Shown here: positions 1 to 11,693 of the stretch, one piece after another
How the letters are laid out: every line of letters starts with the position of its first letter
Numbering within the stretch: position 1 is the first letter of the stretch
Assembly: GCA_015680685.1 (NCBI GenBank)
Contig: MNCI01001841.1
Location: forward strand, 1 to 64,000
Reading direction: 5' to 3'
Source of the DNA: Gnetum montanum
Taxonomy: Eukaryota; Streptophyta; Gnetopsida; Gnetales; Gnetaceae
DNA length: 64,000 bases
The notes under the pieces: model-generated
What the model was told of the DNA's origin: nothing
Database searches by the model: none
Seen by the model: the letters and a program-made list of their open reading frames with translations, nothing else
Position numbers and translations under genes: made by a program

Positions 1-440
1 TACACGTCCGTAGATGCTCGTAATCAAGTCGTACTTGAATGCACTGGGAAAGCAGGAAATGAAAGCAATAAATGAAACCACGTGCTGCAAGGTTTATCCA
101 AACAAGTTCGTCTTTATTTCCATACACAACTTGGGTTTAGGTTACAAGCTGCTCGAATAAAGAGCCGTTCACTCTAGGACTCCTACTGCGGGCACATGGG
201 GAAAAATTCTAACTCTAGAGTGATCAATCTGCCAGAGCTTCGCTACACTAGCCAGGATTGGGAAATGAAGGGAGTGCCGTCTCTTATTTATAGATATGGC
301 GGCGGGACGCGATATCGCATATGCAATATCACAGGAGAAGACTCGATATCGCGTACGCGATATTGCATGGGATGCGATATCGCGACGGCCGCGATATCGC
401 GTACGCGATATCGTGGCCTAGTGTAAGTTGCGTCTCATCA
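1..440 (-). mobile_element. Ty3-type LTR, truncated by window edge
   Basis: Read on the minus strand, this is the first 440 bp of an LTR that continues beyond the window. It begins TGATGAGACGC at 440, has a palindrome cluster at 307-413, then a TATA box (TATAAATA, 285-292) and the R/U5 text seen in the other LTRs here (for example 23400-23580). The sequence after 440 has no polypurine tract, so this is a solo LTR or an element's outer end. The family's other LTRs also begin TGATGAG and end CTCATCA. Confidence 0.75.
307..413. repeat. cluster of GATATCGCG palindromes in U3
   Basis: Seven or so copies of CGATATCG or its one-base variants lie in about 105 bp, several arranged as larger palindromes such as GCGATATCGCGTACGCGATA. 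The cluster sits between the LTR terminus and its TATA box. It is CpG-rich, unlike the AT-rich surroundings. A similar but decayed cluster occurs in the solo LTR at 3385-3500. Confidence 0.85.
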
Positions 441-943
441 CTTATGTATAGATGAATTGACAATTTGGAGGTGATTGGCTACTTCAATTTAGACTTTGTT
501 GGCTATGTTGATTCATAAAAATTAACATTTAGCTGAGAGCTAGCTTTGATGAGTAGAGAGCAAGGTTAGATTTGATGAAAATTAGGTTTTGATAATGAAA
601 AAAGTTAATACAATCCAAAATTGTATGTAAACAGTAAACTATGAAAATCACAATTAAACATTACTAAGCTTAGATCTAGCATAAAGTAGAATCAGATCTG
701 GTGAGAATCAAGTTTTGGTGTAGAGTAGAATCTAGCAAAAAGCAGGTTGTGATAAGAAATAGTAGAGATCAAACTCTAATGAGTAGGGTGTTTAGTAAGA
801 GGATTTTGAGATAGCAACATGAGTAGCAAAGGTTTTGTGGGCTAGTGGATAGAGTGGGGTGGGAAAGGTTATTTCATTTTAACTTCATAGTAGAGGGGGT
901 AGTATGGAGATGAGGGTTAAATAAAACATAGTATATAGTTTGG

Positions 944-1005
944 TTTTGGAAAGGGAGGGGGAAGGGAAGGGGAAGGGAGGGAGAAAGGAAGGGGGAGGGA
1001 AGGGG
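944..1005 (+). repeat. G-rich polypurine tract
   Basis: About 60 bp of almost pure purine with many GGG and GGGG runs separated by A-rich spacers. It can in principle form a G-quadruplex or triplex. No LTR terminus follows it, so it is not obviously a retroelement primer tract. Confidence 0.8.
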
Positions 1006-1258
1006 TGCTTGGTGATGCTTTACAAGAAATTAATGTAGATGGGCAAGGTGAGCCTACCAAAAAGTAGTATATATAGAAAGTGTTTCACCGTAGTTTGATG
1101 CAAATGAAAAGTATTTAACACAAAAATTAAATAAGATTGTAAGGATGAGAAAAAAGAAGTGTTTAGTTAGTTGGCTGTTAGGGGAAGTGGTTGTAGGGGC
1201 CAAAGTGACAAAAAGGTAGTGTTTAGATTTGGTGGAGGTTAAGGTGTTGCAGGGGTTA

Positions 1259-1355
1259 CATATATCTTGGCATGCATAGTGGGTCCTATCACCCATAGAC
1301 TTTAAATCTTTATGAGTTGCATATATTTTGGCATGCATACTGGGTGCTACCAAGT
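1259..1355. repeat. imperfect direct repeat, period 60
   Basis: A unit of about 37 bp containing TTGGCATGCATA and then GGGT-CTA-C occurs at 1259-1295 and again at 1319-1355, with a few substitutions. No function is evident. Confidence 0.7.
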
Positions 1356-2884
1356 GCCATACCAGAGCGCTCCTGTGTGCTTTCGATATGTAATACAATG
1401 AAACTCTTTTTTTATGCTAAGGGAATTCCTTGCTTGTTTCTCACGTTTGATATGGATCTTAAAGAAATATTATATCAAACACAGTAAACGAAGAAGCACT
1501 TTGCATAGTTAAACGGTCTTCCATGTGAACAAAAAAATATGGAAGCACATGTTCAATGGTCCAGAAACAGAGTTATGATGATTTCGCTGAAATAGTTCTT
1601 TGAATTTCAGCTTTATAGTTTGAGATGCCGAACACATTTGAAAGGGACATTAACAATGAACTTCTTTTTTATTTTTTTCCCTTTTTACTTTTCCTACATG
1701 GGCATGCCATCCCTTTATTTACCATATGATATCTAAATGATTAAGGTGATGAAATTATTTGTTTTGCTTCTTCTTTGCATAGTCACCTTTGTACAATATT
1801 TGGATTATCTTTGAGTTTTTGGATTTAAAGGTTGCAAATAAATGTATTTTTCTTATTAAACTATAAGCTTGTACAATGTATTCTCTTATTAATTATAATT
1901 ACTATGAAAAATATTATAAAGAGTTATTTATAATCATGATATTATATTTCAAAAGATTTATGAACATATCAAGCCCAATTTCTCCACTGATGTAACTCTT
2001 AACTATATATTTTTTCAATATGATAAAGGCTAGTTTAGTTATATATTTATGATATACCTATTATTTGGTTGAAAGAATCTTTTTCTTTATCAAATTAATG
2101 AAGTTCCAAAATTAATTTACTAAAAAATTGATTTTCATATTGAAAAAAAAAATGAAAACCAGTGAAAGTTCTTCCATAATAAATCCTATGAAAAAGTTCA
2201 TCTCTTGGCCTAATGATAATTATTTATTTTTTGTGACAAAGTTCAATACATATCCACTAGTTGAGATATATATATATATAATTTGGTTGAGAGGATCTTT
2301 TCTCTCTTTGAAGAATTAAGTCTTACCATCAAATATTCCCAACACATAGACGAGAAATTAGATTTCAAACTCAAATATTTTATGATTTCTTCTTGACAAA
2401 GAAGATTCATGCATTATACCATAATACATTATTCCTCCTTGTTGAATATTGGACTCTTGAAAATATTTTTTTTTTCAAAAAAGAAAGAAAATATTGGGCC
2501 ACTTCCTCTTGAAATTTTTTTATGTTCAGCTTGGACTACTGAAACTAGGCTTAAGCATGGTAGTGTATGTCAAATAAATTTTCCATTCTTTACCCTTTTG
2601 AACCAATTTATTTAATTCATCTTCATGTTATTTAGTGGTTATACTCCCTTTCCTTTGGGTGCCTATCCTATGAAAATTATAACAAAATTAGATCCCAAAT
2701 AGTCATCATATCAAAATTGGATCCCAAATAATAAATCTTATTTTATATACAAATGATGTTTCCTTGCTCTCCATTACTGCAAAAGGTATTTAAAATATGT
2801 TGCAAATTTTTAAAAATTATTGCCACTTATCTTGTCTTTGAGTAAATAGGAATAAAACTAAATAGAAAATCTAGGATACAAGAA

Positions 2885-3372
2885 ACATATATTATAACTT
2901 TCATTTTGAAGGTACCAATGTGCAAATAGTAGATTCTTTTAAATATTTGGGTTGCATTCATATGAACAATTATAAGTGGGGAAAGTGTGTCAAAGAAAGA
3001 ATAATAGAAGGTTTCAAGGCTTTGTATTCTTTCAAAAACAAATGCAAGGATTTAGGACTCTTGGGCTTGGAAGGTTAGAATAAAAATTTTTGAAACTATA
3101 ATCTATCTTATTGTATTATATTAATGTGTTATTTAGCAACCTAGACTTGGTGCTAAATTTTGGAAAGATATTGAAAGAGTACAAAAATATTTTCTTCTCA
3201 ATGAGTTAAAGGTCAATATGCAAACATCTTATTTAATGTTATTTATTCAAATATGTTATATTACCTTTAAAATTAAAATTCTTGTACCAATTCATTGCAT
3301 ACACTCAAATCTTAAACATCTTAAGGCAATAAATATTCTTTAAAGCAATCTTTGAGAATTTATGAGAACATG
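2885..3372 (+). mobile_element. LINE fragment, left half (C-terminal RT region)
   Basis: The plus-strand translation gives a LINE post-RT region: a segment reading VDSFKYLGCIHMNN, then KERIIEGFKALYSFKNKCKDLGL. This is the 'YKYLG ... RI..G..A.Y...N.C' pattern found after the RT domain of non-LTR elements. Stops and frameshifts follow. The reading continues after the solo LTR at 4253, so both pieces are one element interrupted by the LTR. The 5' part is missing or too decayed to see. Confidence 0.75.
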
Positions 3373-3377
3373 GTTGG

Positions 3378-4247
3378 TGAGGGGACGCGATATCACATGG
3401 GCCATGATATCGTGTACGCCACGATATCACATCCCCCACGATATCGCGTACGCAATATTGCATCTTCCCCTGCGATATCACATACTCGATATCGCAGTCT
3501 GTCGCCATGTCTATAAATAAGAGGTGGCTCTCCCTTATTTCATAACTTAGAGTTAGATTGTAGCGAAACTCTGGTAGTTTGATCCCTCCAAAGATAGATT
3601 ATTTTTCCAGTGTTTGCCTGTAGTGTGGTGAATGTAATTGTACGGCATCCTTTATTCAAGTGTGACGTACTTGGACATGCACATGACTGGCAATAAAGAT
3701 TGAGATTACTTCATCATTGCAGCATTCACTTTGTTTATTTATTTATTTATTTATTATTTACTGCTTTTCTAGTTAATACTCTCTCACCCTTAAACTCACG
3801 TTAGACGCAAAATGAGTACGATTTGATTATGAGCATTTAAGTGTGACTGCTTGGTAACCCAGTGGCATACCTAGGATCTGCGCTTGGTAATCCCAGTGTT
3901 AGTCATGCATGAAGTCCAAGATGTGTACGGATGATCAAGGAACAGATGCTCATTGCACTTAGGCTAGATTAAATTCTTTTACCCTCTCTCTCCTAGATTA
4001 GTTAAATTAATATTACTTTCCACTGCCTTTAGGAGTAGCATTAGATTAGGAACACATCATACACCTCACTCTGGACTAAACCATACGTGACAAATATAAT
4101 ACTAGTCCAGGTGGGAAAATAACAAACTACGACCTAAGGTTAACGATCTAGGTGCCACAACTAGTCTGTCTGCGGAGTTCAACCGGATCACGTGTGAAAA
4201 CGCTCATATTCATATGATTGAGTGTAGGGGTACCTCACCACTCATCA
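3378..4247 (+). mobile_element. solo Ty3-type LTR inserted in a LINE
   Basis: An 870-bp LTR begins TGAGGGGACGCG and ends CACTCATCA. It is flanked by a perfect 5-bp duplication GTTGG (3373-3377 and 4248-4252). It contains a palindrome cluster (about 3385-3500), a TATA box TATAAATA at 3522-3529, and an ATTTATTT-type microsatellite near 3736-3760. No internal element sequence adjoins either side and the LINE reading resumes across it, so it is a solo LTR left by LTR-LTR recombination. It resembles the LTR ending at 440. Confidence 0.9.
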
Positions 4248-4252
4248 GTTGG

Positions 4253-4673
4253 TATTTCCAAAAAAATACAATGGTTGAGAAAATAGAATATTTCTTAGGA
4301 GAAAATGTAGCAAAATCCTACATATATTTGGTATTTAGTCAAGAGAAAGATTTTTTAACACAATTATGATCTAATGTAGAAGGCAAGAAATAATTTAATT
4401 TACATCACATTAGATGTAATAAACTAGATGTAGAAGCTTACTATCTCTTAGTTGTTATTCCAATCGAGTATCGAAGTACCATCACTAAGCTTTGTTTAAG
4501 TTCAAATCATCTTACACTTGAAAGTAGAAGATAGATTCAACTTCCTCAAGAAGAGTGCACCTATGGGTTATGTGAGCTAGGAGCCATTGAGGACATGTGT
4601 TTATTATGCTATGACTATTAATTTGAGACAACATTATAATGTTATAATAGTAATATATATGATTATTTTTGTT
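4253..4673 (+). mobile_element. LINE fragment, right half (C-terminal zinc-knuckle-like end)
   Basis: This continues the LINE at 2885-3372 in frame across the solo LTR. The translation ends with a block containing LCLSSNHLTLESRR, PQEECTYGLCELGAIED and CLLC. This is a decayed form of the common LINE C-terminus 'L..S.H.L.IE.GRW...PREER.C..C..G...DE.H.L..C'. A copia element is inserted at its 3' end (4679). Confidence 0.75.
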
Positions 4674-4678
4674 GTCCT

Positions 4679-5560
4679 AGTTAGAGATAGTGTGACATGC
4701 CCCATGTATCCAAGAAGATAAACAAAAGAGAGAGAAAAGATAAATTTGTACTTTGTCATCACACTAAGTAAAAAGATAAATGATTTTTTATTTTCTTAAA
4801 ATATTGATGGGGGGATGTAACTAGAGAATAGCCTCAATCTCTCATGTCTCTTCAATTTTTAGCCCAATTTTCCATAAAATAGGTTTTTCCCATCATATTC
4901 TATTATGGCCCCATCATTTGACTATAAATATATAGGCAAATCATGTTTGCAAGTGAAGCAATTTCACAATTTATATTAGAATCCCATATCCTATTAATCA
5001 ATTATAGTCCCATTTTCAATTCCATAATTTATCTCATTACAAATTCATCCATCCTTAATTCATCATATTCACCAAATCTCATTAAGTAAATAAGTTGAAA
5101 AATCACATTCAAAGCCACTCTTATATTACATGTCTTAACCATCAAACCAACTTATATCAATTCTACATTTTACAGTAGATAGATCATTGAAAGATCTTTT
5201 TATCAAGTATTAACTCACTTATAAGTCTCTCAGATTGCAAAGATATTCATCTTGTAATTAAACAATTTTTATTCTATACGTTGAACAATGTTATTTCTAT
5301 TAAGGATAAATTTAAATTATCATATAAATTCCAATTGGTCTAAAATTTTACAAGATTGTAGATTTCATAACAAGCTTTACAACAAGCCCAAGATCAGCCC
5401 AAAGCTCATCCTAATCATGAACATATCAAAACTACAAAAATTTTATAAAAAAATCAAATTTTCTCAACTAGGTTGCCCACATTATCTGATATGGTGGATT
5501 GCCAAGAATGTGAAAAAATAAAAATAAAATTTGAATCTTTTTACATCCCAAAAATCTACA
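4679..5560 (+). repeat. copia 5' LTR
   Basis: 882 bp ending TCTACA just before the primer site. It contains TATAAATA at 4923-4930. It aligns along its length with 8824-8924 plus 10926-11693, which identifies the pair. Confidence 0.88.
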
Positions 5561-5562
5561 TT

Positions 5563-5580
5563 TGGTATTAGAGCAAGGTT
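5563..5580 (+). other. copia primer binding site (initiator tRNA-Met type)
   Basis: TGGTATTAGAGCAAGGTT differs at two positions from TGGTATCAGAGCCAGGTT, the complement of the initiator tRNA-Met 3' end used by most plant copia elements. It starts two bases after the LTR. Confidence 0.88.
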
Positions 5581-5748
5581 CAAAGAAAAATGTATTCTAA
5601 TAGAAGAAGATGGGAGTACAATAAGAGAAATCTAATTCCTCAAAGCAAATTATATAATAAGAGGACACACATATGAAGACTGCTAGAAAAGAATAGGATG
5701 TGAAAGCTACCTTCAACAAGAGATGATGAGAGAAGACAATGTAAACAA

Positions 5749-6252
5749 ATGAAAGGTATGAAGGCTAAAGGAAAACTTGATCAAGGAAATGATTCTTATT
5801 TAAAAGTTGTTAGTGCAACTAATCAAGATACATGGATTATTCATAGTGGGTGCTCTAATCACATGACTTCCTACAAGGAATATCTTCTTAACTATAAACC
5901 ACAAAGGATTAAAACCATTAAAATTGAAGATGGTAAATTTCTTAACATAGAAGGTGTAGGAAATTGTATATTCAAAATCTTGAGTAATAAGGTATTAACT
6001 ATAACTGAAGCTTACCATGTTTCTCAATTATCTAACTCTCTACCTTTATTAGGACAAATGTTAGATAAATGCATTAAAATTATCTTTGAAAATAAAATTT
6101 GCAACATAAGTAAATCAAATGGTAAAGAGATTTGCAAAATAAGAGCACTCAGTAATAGAATATATTATTTGAATTGTGAGCACTTATATATGAATAGAAA
6201 TATCATTGATATCATAAAAAATCAACAAAATTACACTAAAACCATTGATTAA
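5749..6252 (+). pseudogene. copia Gag-Pol fragment: protease and pre-integrase region
   Basis: A 167-codon open stretch within the copia polyprotein. It contains WIIHSGCSNHMT, the copia aspartic protease signature WI(I/L)DSG-C-S-HM, with the catalytic Asp codon replaced by His (CAT at 5842-5844). The following residues match the segment between protease and integrase. The gag part upstream (5581-5748) is short and unreadable. Integrase text from 6253 to about 7250 is heavily broken, with only patches readable. Confidence 0.8.
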
Positions 6253-7254
6253 ATGAAGTCATCTCTACAAATCAGCAATAGCACTAGCACTACAGAAGCT
6301 ACAAAAGATCAGGACCACTAGCGTAAACAAGAAGAACCTAAAGATAGCATAAAAGACTTGGATTAAATTCATATTCAAATATAGAAAAAAGAAAAAAATG
6401 AACAAAGCTATTGGAATGAAAGTCAAAGATATCCCAAAGGACAAATGTCAAATTTTCATCTAAGGAAAACAAACAAATTCATCTCACACCAATCTTATGC
6501 AAAGAGCCAAATAACCATTGCAGCTCATCAACATGGACCTACAATCTAAGAAGAAAAGATGAAACATTCAACAAATTCTAAGAATTTTTTATGTTGATAA
6601 AAATAAAAATCTAACCATAAAAATTATTTTGACAAATAGAGGAGGAGAGTTTATCAACGAAACTTTCCCTAATTTTTGCACTAAAGAAGGCATATTTCAT
6701 CAAATCACTTGTGGATATAACTTAATCAAATGGCATAACTGAGAGGAAAAATAAAATGTTGCAAGACATAATGCACAAATGGCTATTGGAGCGTGGCACT
6801 AACTATGGCAACTTATATTACAAATAGAGTGATCAACAACAACAATAATGAAAAAAACTCTATATGATTTATTTTATGGAAGACTTCCCAACATCTCTCA
6901 TATGAGTACATTTGGATGCTATTGCTATGTAAAGTCACCAAAGTAATTTCTAAGCAATTTGGATGATAGAGAAAAGAAATGCATTTTCCTTGGCTATGAT
7001 TATAAAACTAGTGGATAAAATTGTTATGATCCTATTGAAAAAATGGTATTCATCAAGGAATGTCATGTTTCTAATAGACTAACTTAGAACAATAGATTTT
7101 CAACAAGGTAGTCAAAGGATGAACACTCAACTCAATCCAAAATCTTGAATACAAGGGAATCACCCTCAAACCCTAATGTTGGACACAACCTTTGCGAAGA
7201 GAACAAAAAGATCCAATGCTATTAGCAAAATGACATATTCAACCCAAATTGAAG

Positions 7255-8131
7255 AACTTAAGAATTTAAAAGAAGCTCTAAAAATTAAAGAATGGAGAAA
7301 ATCTATGGACAATGAATATGAATCCAGAATAAAAAATCAAACTTTGTAGCTAGTCAACAAATCAAAAGGAAAGAAATTCATAGATTGCAAATGGTTGTAC
7401 AAAACTAAATTTAATGAAAAATGAGATATCATCAAATATAAAGAATGACTTATGGCTAGAGGATTTAGAAAAAAGAAACATGTAGACTATAGGAGATATA
7501 TACACTAGTGGCAAGGTTTGAAATAATCAAACACATCCTTTCTATAACTATCCATCACTTTCTTAAACTTCATCAAATAGATGTGAATTGAACCTTTCTT
7601 AGTGGCAACATCAATGAAGAAATTTATGTTTACCAACCTAAAGGATATGTCCTCACAGAAAAAGAAGATAAGGTGTGAAAACTTAACAAAGCTTTGTGTG
7701 GATTAAAGTAGGCTTCAAGGGCATGGTTTCATAGAATCAATGATTATTTGTTGAAAAGAGGATATTTATCTTGTAAGTTTGAGTCCACTTTGTATTACAA
7801 ACATGATAATACAAATATAATTATAATTTCACTATATGTAGATGATCTTATCTTCACATTCATAAACAATAAACTGATAGAAGAATTCAAGCTTAATATG
7901 AAGAGTGAATTTGAGATGAAAGACTTAGGAGAATTGAAATACTTTTTGGGAATTCAAGTTGATCAAGAAAAGGATGAAATTAAAGTCCATCAAACCAAAT
8001 ATGCTTCATCCATGTTGAAAAGATATAAAATTACTAGAAAAAAAGTTATAATGTCTCAACTTCCTCATAATTTGAGGCATCAATATAAGGATAGCACACC
8101 TCTTGTGGTGCAACTCAATAGAGAAGCATAA
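7255..8131 (+). pseudogene. copia reverse transcriptase remnant
   Basis: The RT domain is readable in pieces from about 7255, with a 127-codon open stretch from 7748. It holds the catalytic box YVDDL (7835-7849), then MKDLGELKYFLGIQV and HQTKYASSMLKRY, all standard for Ty1/copia RT. Earlier blocks (for example VDVNLNFLSG-like and QPKGYV-like text around 7570-7660) carry stops and shifts. The YVDD residues are intact but the polyprotein is not. Confidence 0.88.
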
Positions 8132-8202
8132 TTGGAGCTACCAGATTTCTATGCTATACAAGAAAAAATCTTTAGTTTGCTACATCCTCCCTTTCACGAT
8201 TC

Positions 8203-8760
8203 ATGGAGGAACCAAAGCAAAGACACCTCAATGCTCTCACACATGTTCTAAGATACATTAAAGGCACAATCAATAATGGACTTATCTATACAAAACAGAA
8301 TGGACAATTTCATGCTTATTCAGATGCTTATTGGGGAGGAGATCACAATGATAGAAAATCTACATTAGGATTCATAATATTCAATGAAGAAATCAAACAA
8401 AAAACAAACAAACAAACAAACTTCAATAAGTCTCTTAACTTGTGAGGCTGAATTCATAGCTATCATTGACTTCATATAGCACATACTTTGGGTTAAGAAA
8501 CTCATGATACACTTAGGATTTCAAGCTGGTCTTTCAATCAAACTACTTTGTAACAACATAGTAGCTATCCAATTATCAAATGAACATGTGCTACACAAGA
8601 AATAAGAGCAAGTAGACATCAAATATTACTTCATCAAACAAGAGGTGGAGGAAACCATCAAACCTAGACATGTGCAAACTAATAATCAACTAGTAGATTT
8701 ATTCACTAAATCTAGTTTAATTTATAGAAATGAAAATGTTTTCCATAGTATAGGCATCAA
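8203..8760 (+). pseudogene. copia RNase H remnant
   Basis: Starts with RHLNALTHVLRYIKGTINNGL and AYSDAYWGGD, where the Asp after S belongs to the RNase H active site. It continues past a stop at 8445 to CEAEFIAI, then HVLHKK and VDIKYYFIKQEV, the copia C-terminal end. A CAAA-type simple repeat at about 8395-8420 has expanded in the frame. Stops follow 8445. Confidence 0.85.
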
Positions 8761-8812
8761 GAAGATTTAAGAATCAAGACAAGAAGATAAGAAAAATCAT
8801 GCATTCCACATT

Positions 8813-8823
8813 AAAGAAGGGAC
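8813..8823 (+). other. copia polypurine tract
   Basis: AAAGAAGGGAC directly precedes the 3' LTR start. It is the expected plus-strand primer site. Confidence 0.8.
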
Positions 8824-8924
8824 TATTAGAGATATTATGTCATGACACGTGTCCAAGTAGATAAACAAGAGAAATAAATAGATAAATTTATGCTTGGTTA
8901 TCACATCAAGTAAAAAGAAAACTT

Positions 8925-10908
8925 GAAAAAGGGGGTCTTCATGGGGGATTTGAAAATGAAGCTATTGATAGAGGGCACTGGGAAAGCACAAATGGACATG
9001 ATGACCTAGGCGAACATGATGGCACAAGAGAACATGGTGGTGCACGTGGCAGCACAGGCAGACATGGAGACCCAAGCAAATACAGAGACCCAGATGAACG
9101 CTACGAGTGACATGAGGGAGGTTAGGCTAAAGAACCCGCAGGACGCACCCAAAGGTACAGGAGAGTTCACAGCTTGCTCACGTGAGGGGATAGTGCTGCG
9201 ACTAAAGCTTGATCACCCGGCTGTGAGCACACTGGAATGGTTGGAGCACAACTTGCTTGGCAAGTTCATCTTGGAGTGAGAGAGGCCATGAATGGACTTG
9301 GTTCAGAGATGGGTCTGGTCAGTTTGGGGGTTGGATACGGTGACAGTCAAAAGCCTAGCTGACGATCGTTTCCTATTTTGCTTCACCTTAGCAGTAGATA
9401 GGGAATGCATCCTGGTGGAAGGGCCATGGTTTTATGGGGCTCAGGGGTTGGTGCTGGCACCCTAGTGCCTAGAGGCACACTACAATAAGGATTTGTTTGA
9501 ACAGGCGCTAGTTTGGGTTCAGTTGCATGGTCTCCCTCTGGAATACAAGTTCGCATATTTCTTGCAATCGCTGTCCATGCTCTTTGGTGAGTTTATTAAA
9601 TTTGACCCATTCATCAAGGGGATGGACCATTTTTGGTTTTGTGTGGTTTTGTGTGTGGTGGTCCCTACGCTCCGCGGACCATGTTGATGAACTCATGCTG
9701 GACACCGACCTAGGTGAGGAAAGGATCCATGTGTAGTTCAAAAATCTACCAATGGAGGCCCTGACCTTGCTTGTAGACATCGCTAATGGCATCAACCTGG
9801 CGAAACAGGGTTGTACCACCCTCGAGCTCAACAACAGGGGTTGGCAGCTCATCAAGAAAAAGGGCTAGGTGGCCAAAAAGGTCTTGTTGGCACCTGCAAG
9901 AGTTGCACAGGGTAAGGTGGGGGTTCCGCAGAGTAAGGTGGGAAACAACAAAATGACTTAGGGATGGCCCTCTTGCCCACCTAGTGTGCCACGGTAGCAC
10001 TGGTGGAGAGCTACATCATTTAGTTTGGCTCACATCACAAACTCAGTAGGGTACACTTCATGTTCCTCAAGCGCATGCACGCCGAGACTCCAGTCAACCT
10101 CCCCTACTTCCTCTAGGAGTCTCTGCAACGACGCTACCCTGGTCAGCATCCAAGGATAATCCGTGCCCTCTGGTAGTCTGGCACCCTAATCCTGCTACTC
10201 CAGCTACCGCCTCAACCTGCATAGGTGTATCAATGGCAGTGGGGGAGACATGGTCTTCTAGCGGGGGATACCGCAGTCTCAGACGGGACTACAGCAATGC
10301 CCCCTGGGACCCTGAGGATGATGACAGTGTGCGGGGTGGGTTGGGCCAGGTCCCATGGAGTGATTCGTCGACTGTAGACGCTGGACCCAGAGAAAACATG
10401 AGGGGGCAACCGTCTCATGATCAGGGGCTACCGCGGGCTCCCGCAGGACCTCTTTTTAAGAAACTGTCACTACCCCCGCAATCATACAGCCAGATGCTAC
10501 AATGGATCGAGAATGTTATTAGAGACCACATGACAGGCATTGCCCAGATAATTGAGGAAAATAGACGTCGCCTAGTGGCAAGCCTAGGAGAGCCGGTCCT
10601 GAGACTTCAAGCCTCTAAGGAGAGTCAGGGCTCCAACCACAAACCCCCCAAAAGCCCCTAACATCGGGGCGAAGGGCGAGGGACCGTTGGGACATACCCG
10701 ACTTGGTCTGAATCACTGTTTAAGGGTTTGGGGATGGGATTTATCCCCCGCTAATGGGGATACCCTACGGCGGTAGGGACTTGTGGGGGACCTGGGGTTG
10801 GGCTCTGCAGTCGGTGTGGGGTTAGTAGCTCTGGCCTGCGTTGTATTGGTGTATAGCCTTCTTTTTTGGAAATAAAAATTTGCTCGATTTTTTCCAAAAA
10901 ATGAACAA
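8925..10908 (+). mobile_element. GC-rich LINE-like insert with ORF1 only (half-LINE)
   Basis: A block of about 2 kb, clearly more GC-rich than its surroundings, sits inside the copia 3' LTR. It is flanked by an imperfect duplication of about 17 bp (8908-8924 and 10909-10925), the size typical of LINE target-primed insertion. Its right end is A-rich, following AATAAAAATTTGCTCG. It encodes a DUF4283-like ORF1 and no reverse transcriptase or endonuclease. This looks like a non-autonomous derivative comparable in concept to 'half-L1' elements. A retrocopied cellular gene is less likely. Confidence 0.6.
8941..10661 (+). pseudogene. DUF4283-type LINE ORF1 protein, decayed
   Basis: The frame starts at ATG 8941 and runs in one phase to about 9650. 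It is broken by stops at 9007, 9277, 9289 and 9463. After a Gln/Thr-rich start it shows RWVWSVWGLDTVTVKSL, DDRFLFCFTLAVDRECILVEGPW, VWVQLHGLPLEYKF and LFGEFIKFDP. This is the order of the DUF4283 domain, found in plant L1-type ORF1 proteins usually followed by a CCHC knuckle. The knuckle is not readable. Frameshifts then lead to a 142-codon hydrophilic, Pro-rich C-terminal stretch (10233-10661) ending in PPKSP. The nucleic-acid-binding role is inferred from the family. Confidence 0.65.
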
Positions 10909-11693
10909 AAGTTAAAAAGAAATTTATTTTTATGTTATTAAAAGATTGATGGTTGGATGTAATTAGAGAATGGTCCCAATCTCTCATGTCTCTTTAATTT
11001 TCAGCCTAAGTTTCCATAAAGTAGGCTTGCCTCATCTTATTGTATTATGGCCCCATCATTTGACTATAAATATGTGGGCATATAATGTTTGTAAGTGAAG
11101 CAATTTCACAATTTATCCCATATCCTATTTATCATTTACAATCCCATTCTAGATTTTACAACTTACTCCATTACAAGTATGTCCATCCTCAATTTATCAT
11201 GTTCACCAATTCTCATTGATCAAAGAAGTTGAAAAATCACATTCTGGGCACTCTTGTGTTATCGATTCCAACAATCAAATCAACTCATATCAATTCCAAA
11301 TTTTTCTAACAAATAGATCATTGAAAAATCTTTGTGTCAAGTATTCACTCACTCAATAACTCTCTTGTATCATAGAGATATTCATCTTGCAAATCAGCAA
11401 TTTCTATTTTGGATGTTGAATAGTTTAATTCTAGACCCCTTTTCAGGCCAAATTTGAATCATCAAATAAATTCTAATTGATCTAAAATTTTACAGATTGT
11501 AGAACGAGCTTTCCAACAAGCCTAAGATCAGCCTAAAACTTGTCTAGATCGCAAAGATATCATAACTTCAAAATGATAAAAAAAAATCAATTTTCCTTGG
11601 TTACACTACCCAGAGCATGCCATATGTTGGCTGCCAAAAATCTGCAAAAATAAAAAACATTTTGAAATTTTTTGACATCCTAAAAAATATATA

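Larger units (their letters stand above)
441..2884. other. unassigned AT-rich region
   Basis: No gene or mobile element is recognised. The open frames are short and have no family resemblance. The stretch contains a purine tract (944-1005) and a twice-repeated unit (1259-1355), annotated separately. Confidence 0.6.
4679..11693 (+). mobile_element. Ty1/copia LTR retrotransposon, complete but decayed
   Basis: Both LTRs, primer site, coding region and polypurine tract are present. A 5-bp duplication GTCCT flanks it (4674-4678 and 11694-11698). The LTRs start AGTTAGAG (5') and TATTAGAG (3'), each one substitution from the expected TG. Coding order is protease, integrase, RT, RNase H, as in copia elements. 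The frame is broken by many stops and shifts, and the protease and other motifs are damaged, so it cannot be autonomous. Its 3' LTR was later interrupted by a GC-rich insert (8925-10908). The element itself lies at the end of a LINE. Confidence 0.9.
8824..11693 (+). repeat. copia 3' LTR, interrupted
   Basis: About 870 bp of LTR sequence split by the insert at 8925-10908. The left part is 8824-8924. The right part runs from 10926 to 11693 and includes TATAAATA at 11065-11072. It ends ATATATA against TCTACA in the 5' LTR. Confidence 0.85.

Noticed and set aside
307-413. Regular short repeats as a CRISPR array
   Set aside because: Units are palindromes with irregular spacing inside an LTR of a plant element. 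There are no uniform spacers and no cas genes.
9508-10000. Minus-strand open frames in the GC-rich insert
   Set aside because: The plus strand carries the DUF4283 pattern in one phase. The minus frames arise from GC-rich composition.
8925-10908. Horizontal transfer of a bacterial GC-rich segment
   Set aside because: Target duplications, an A-rich end and a plant LINE ORF1 domain explain it as a retroelement.
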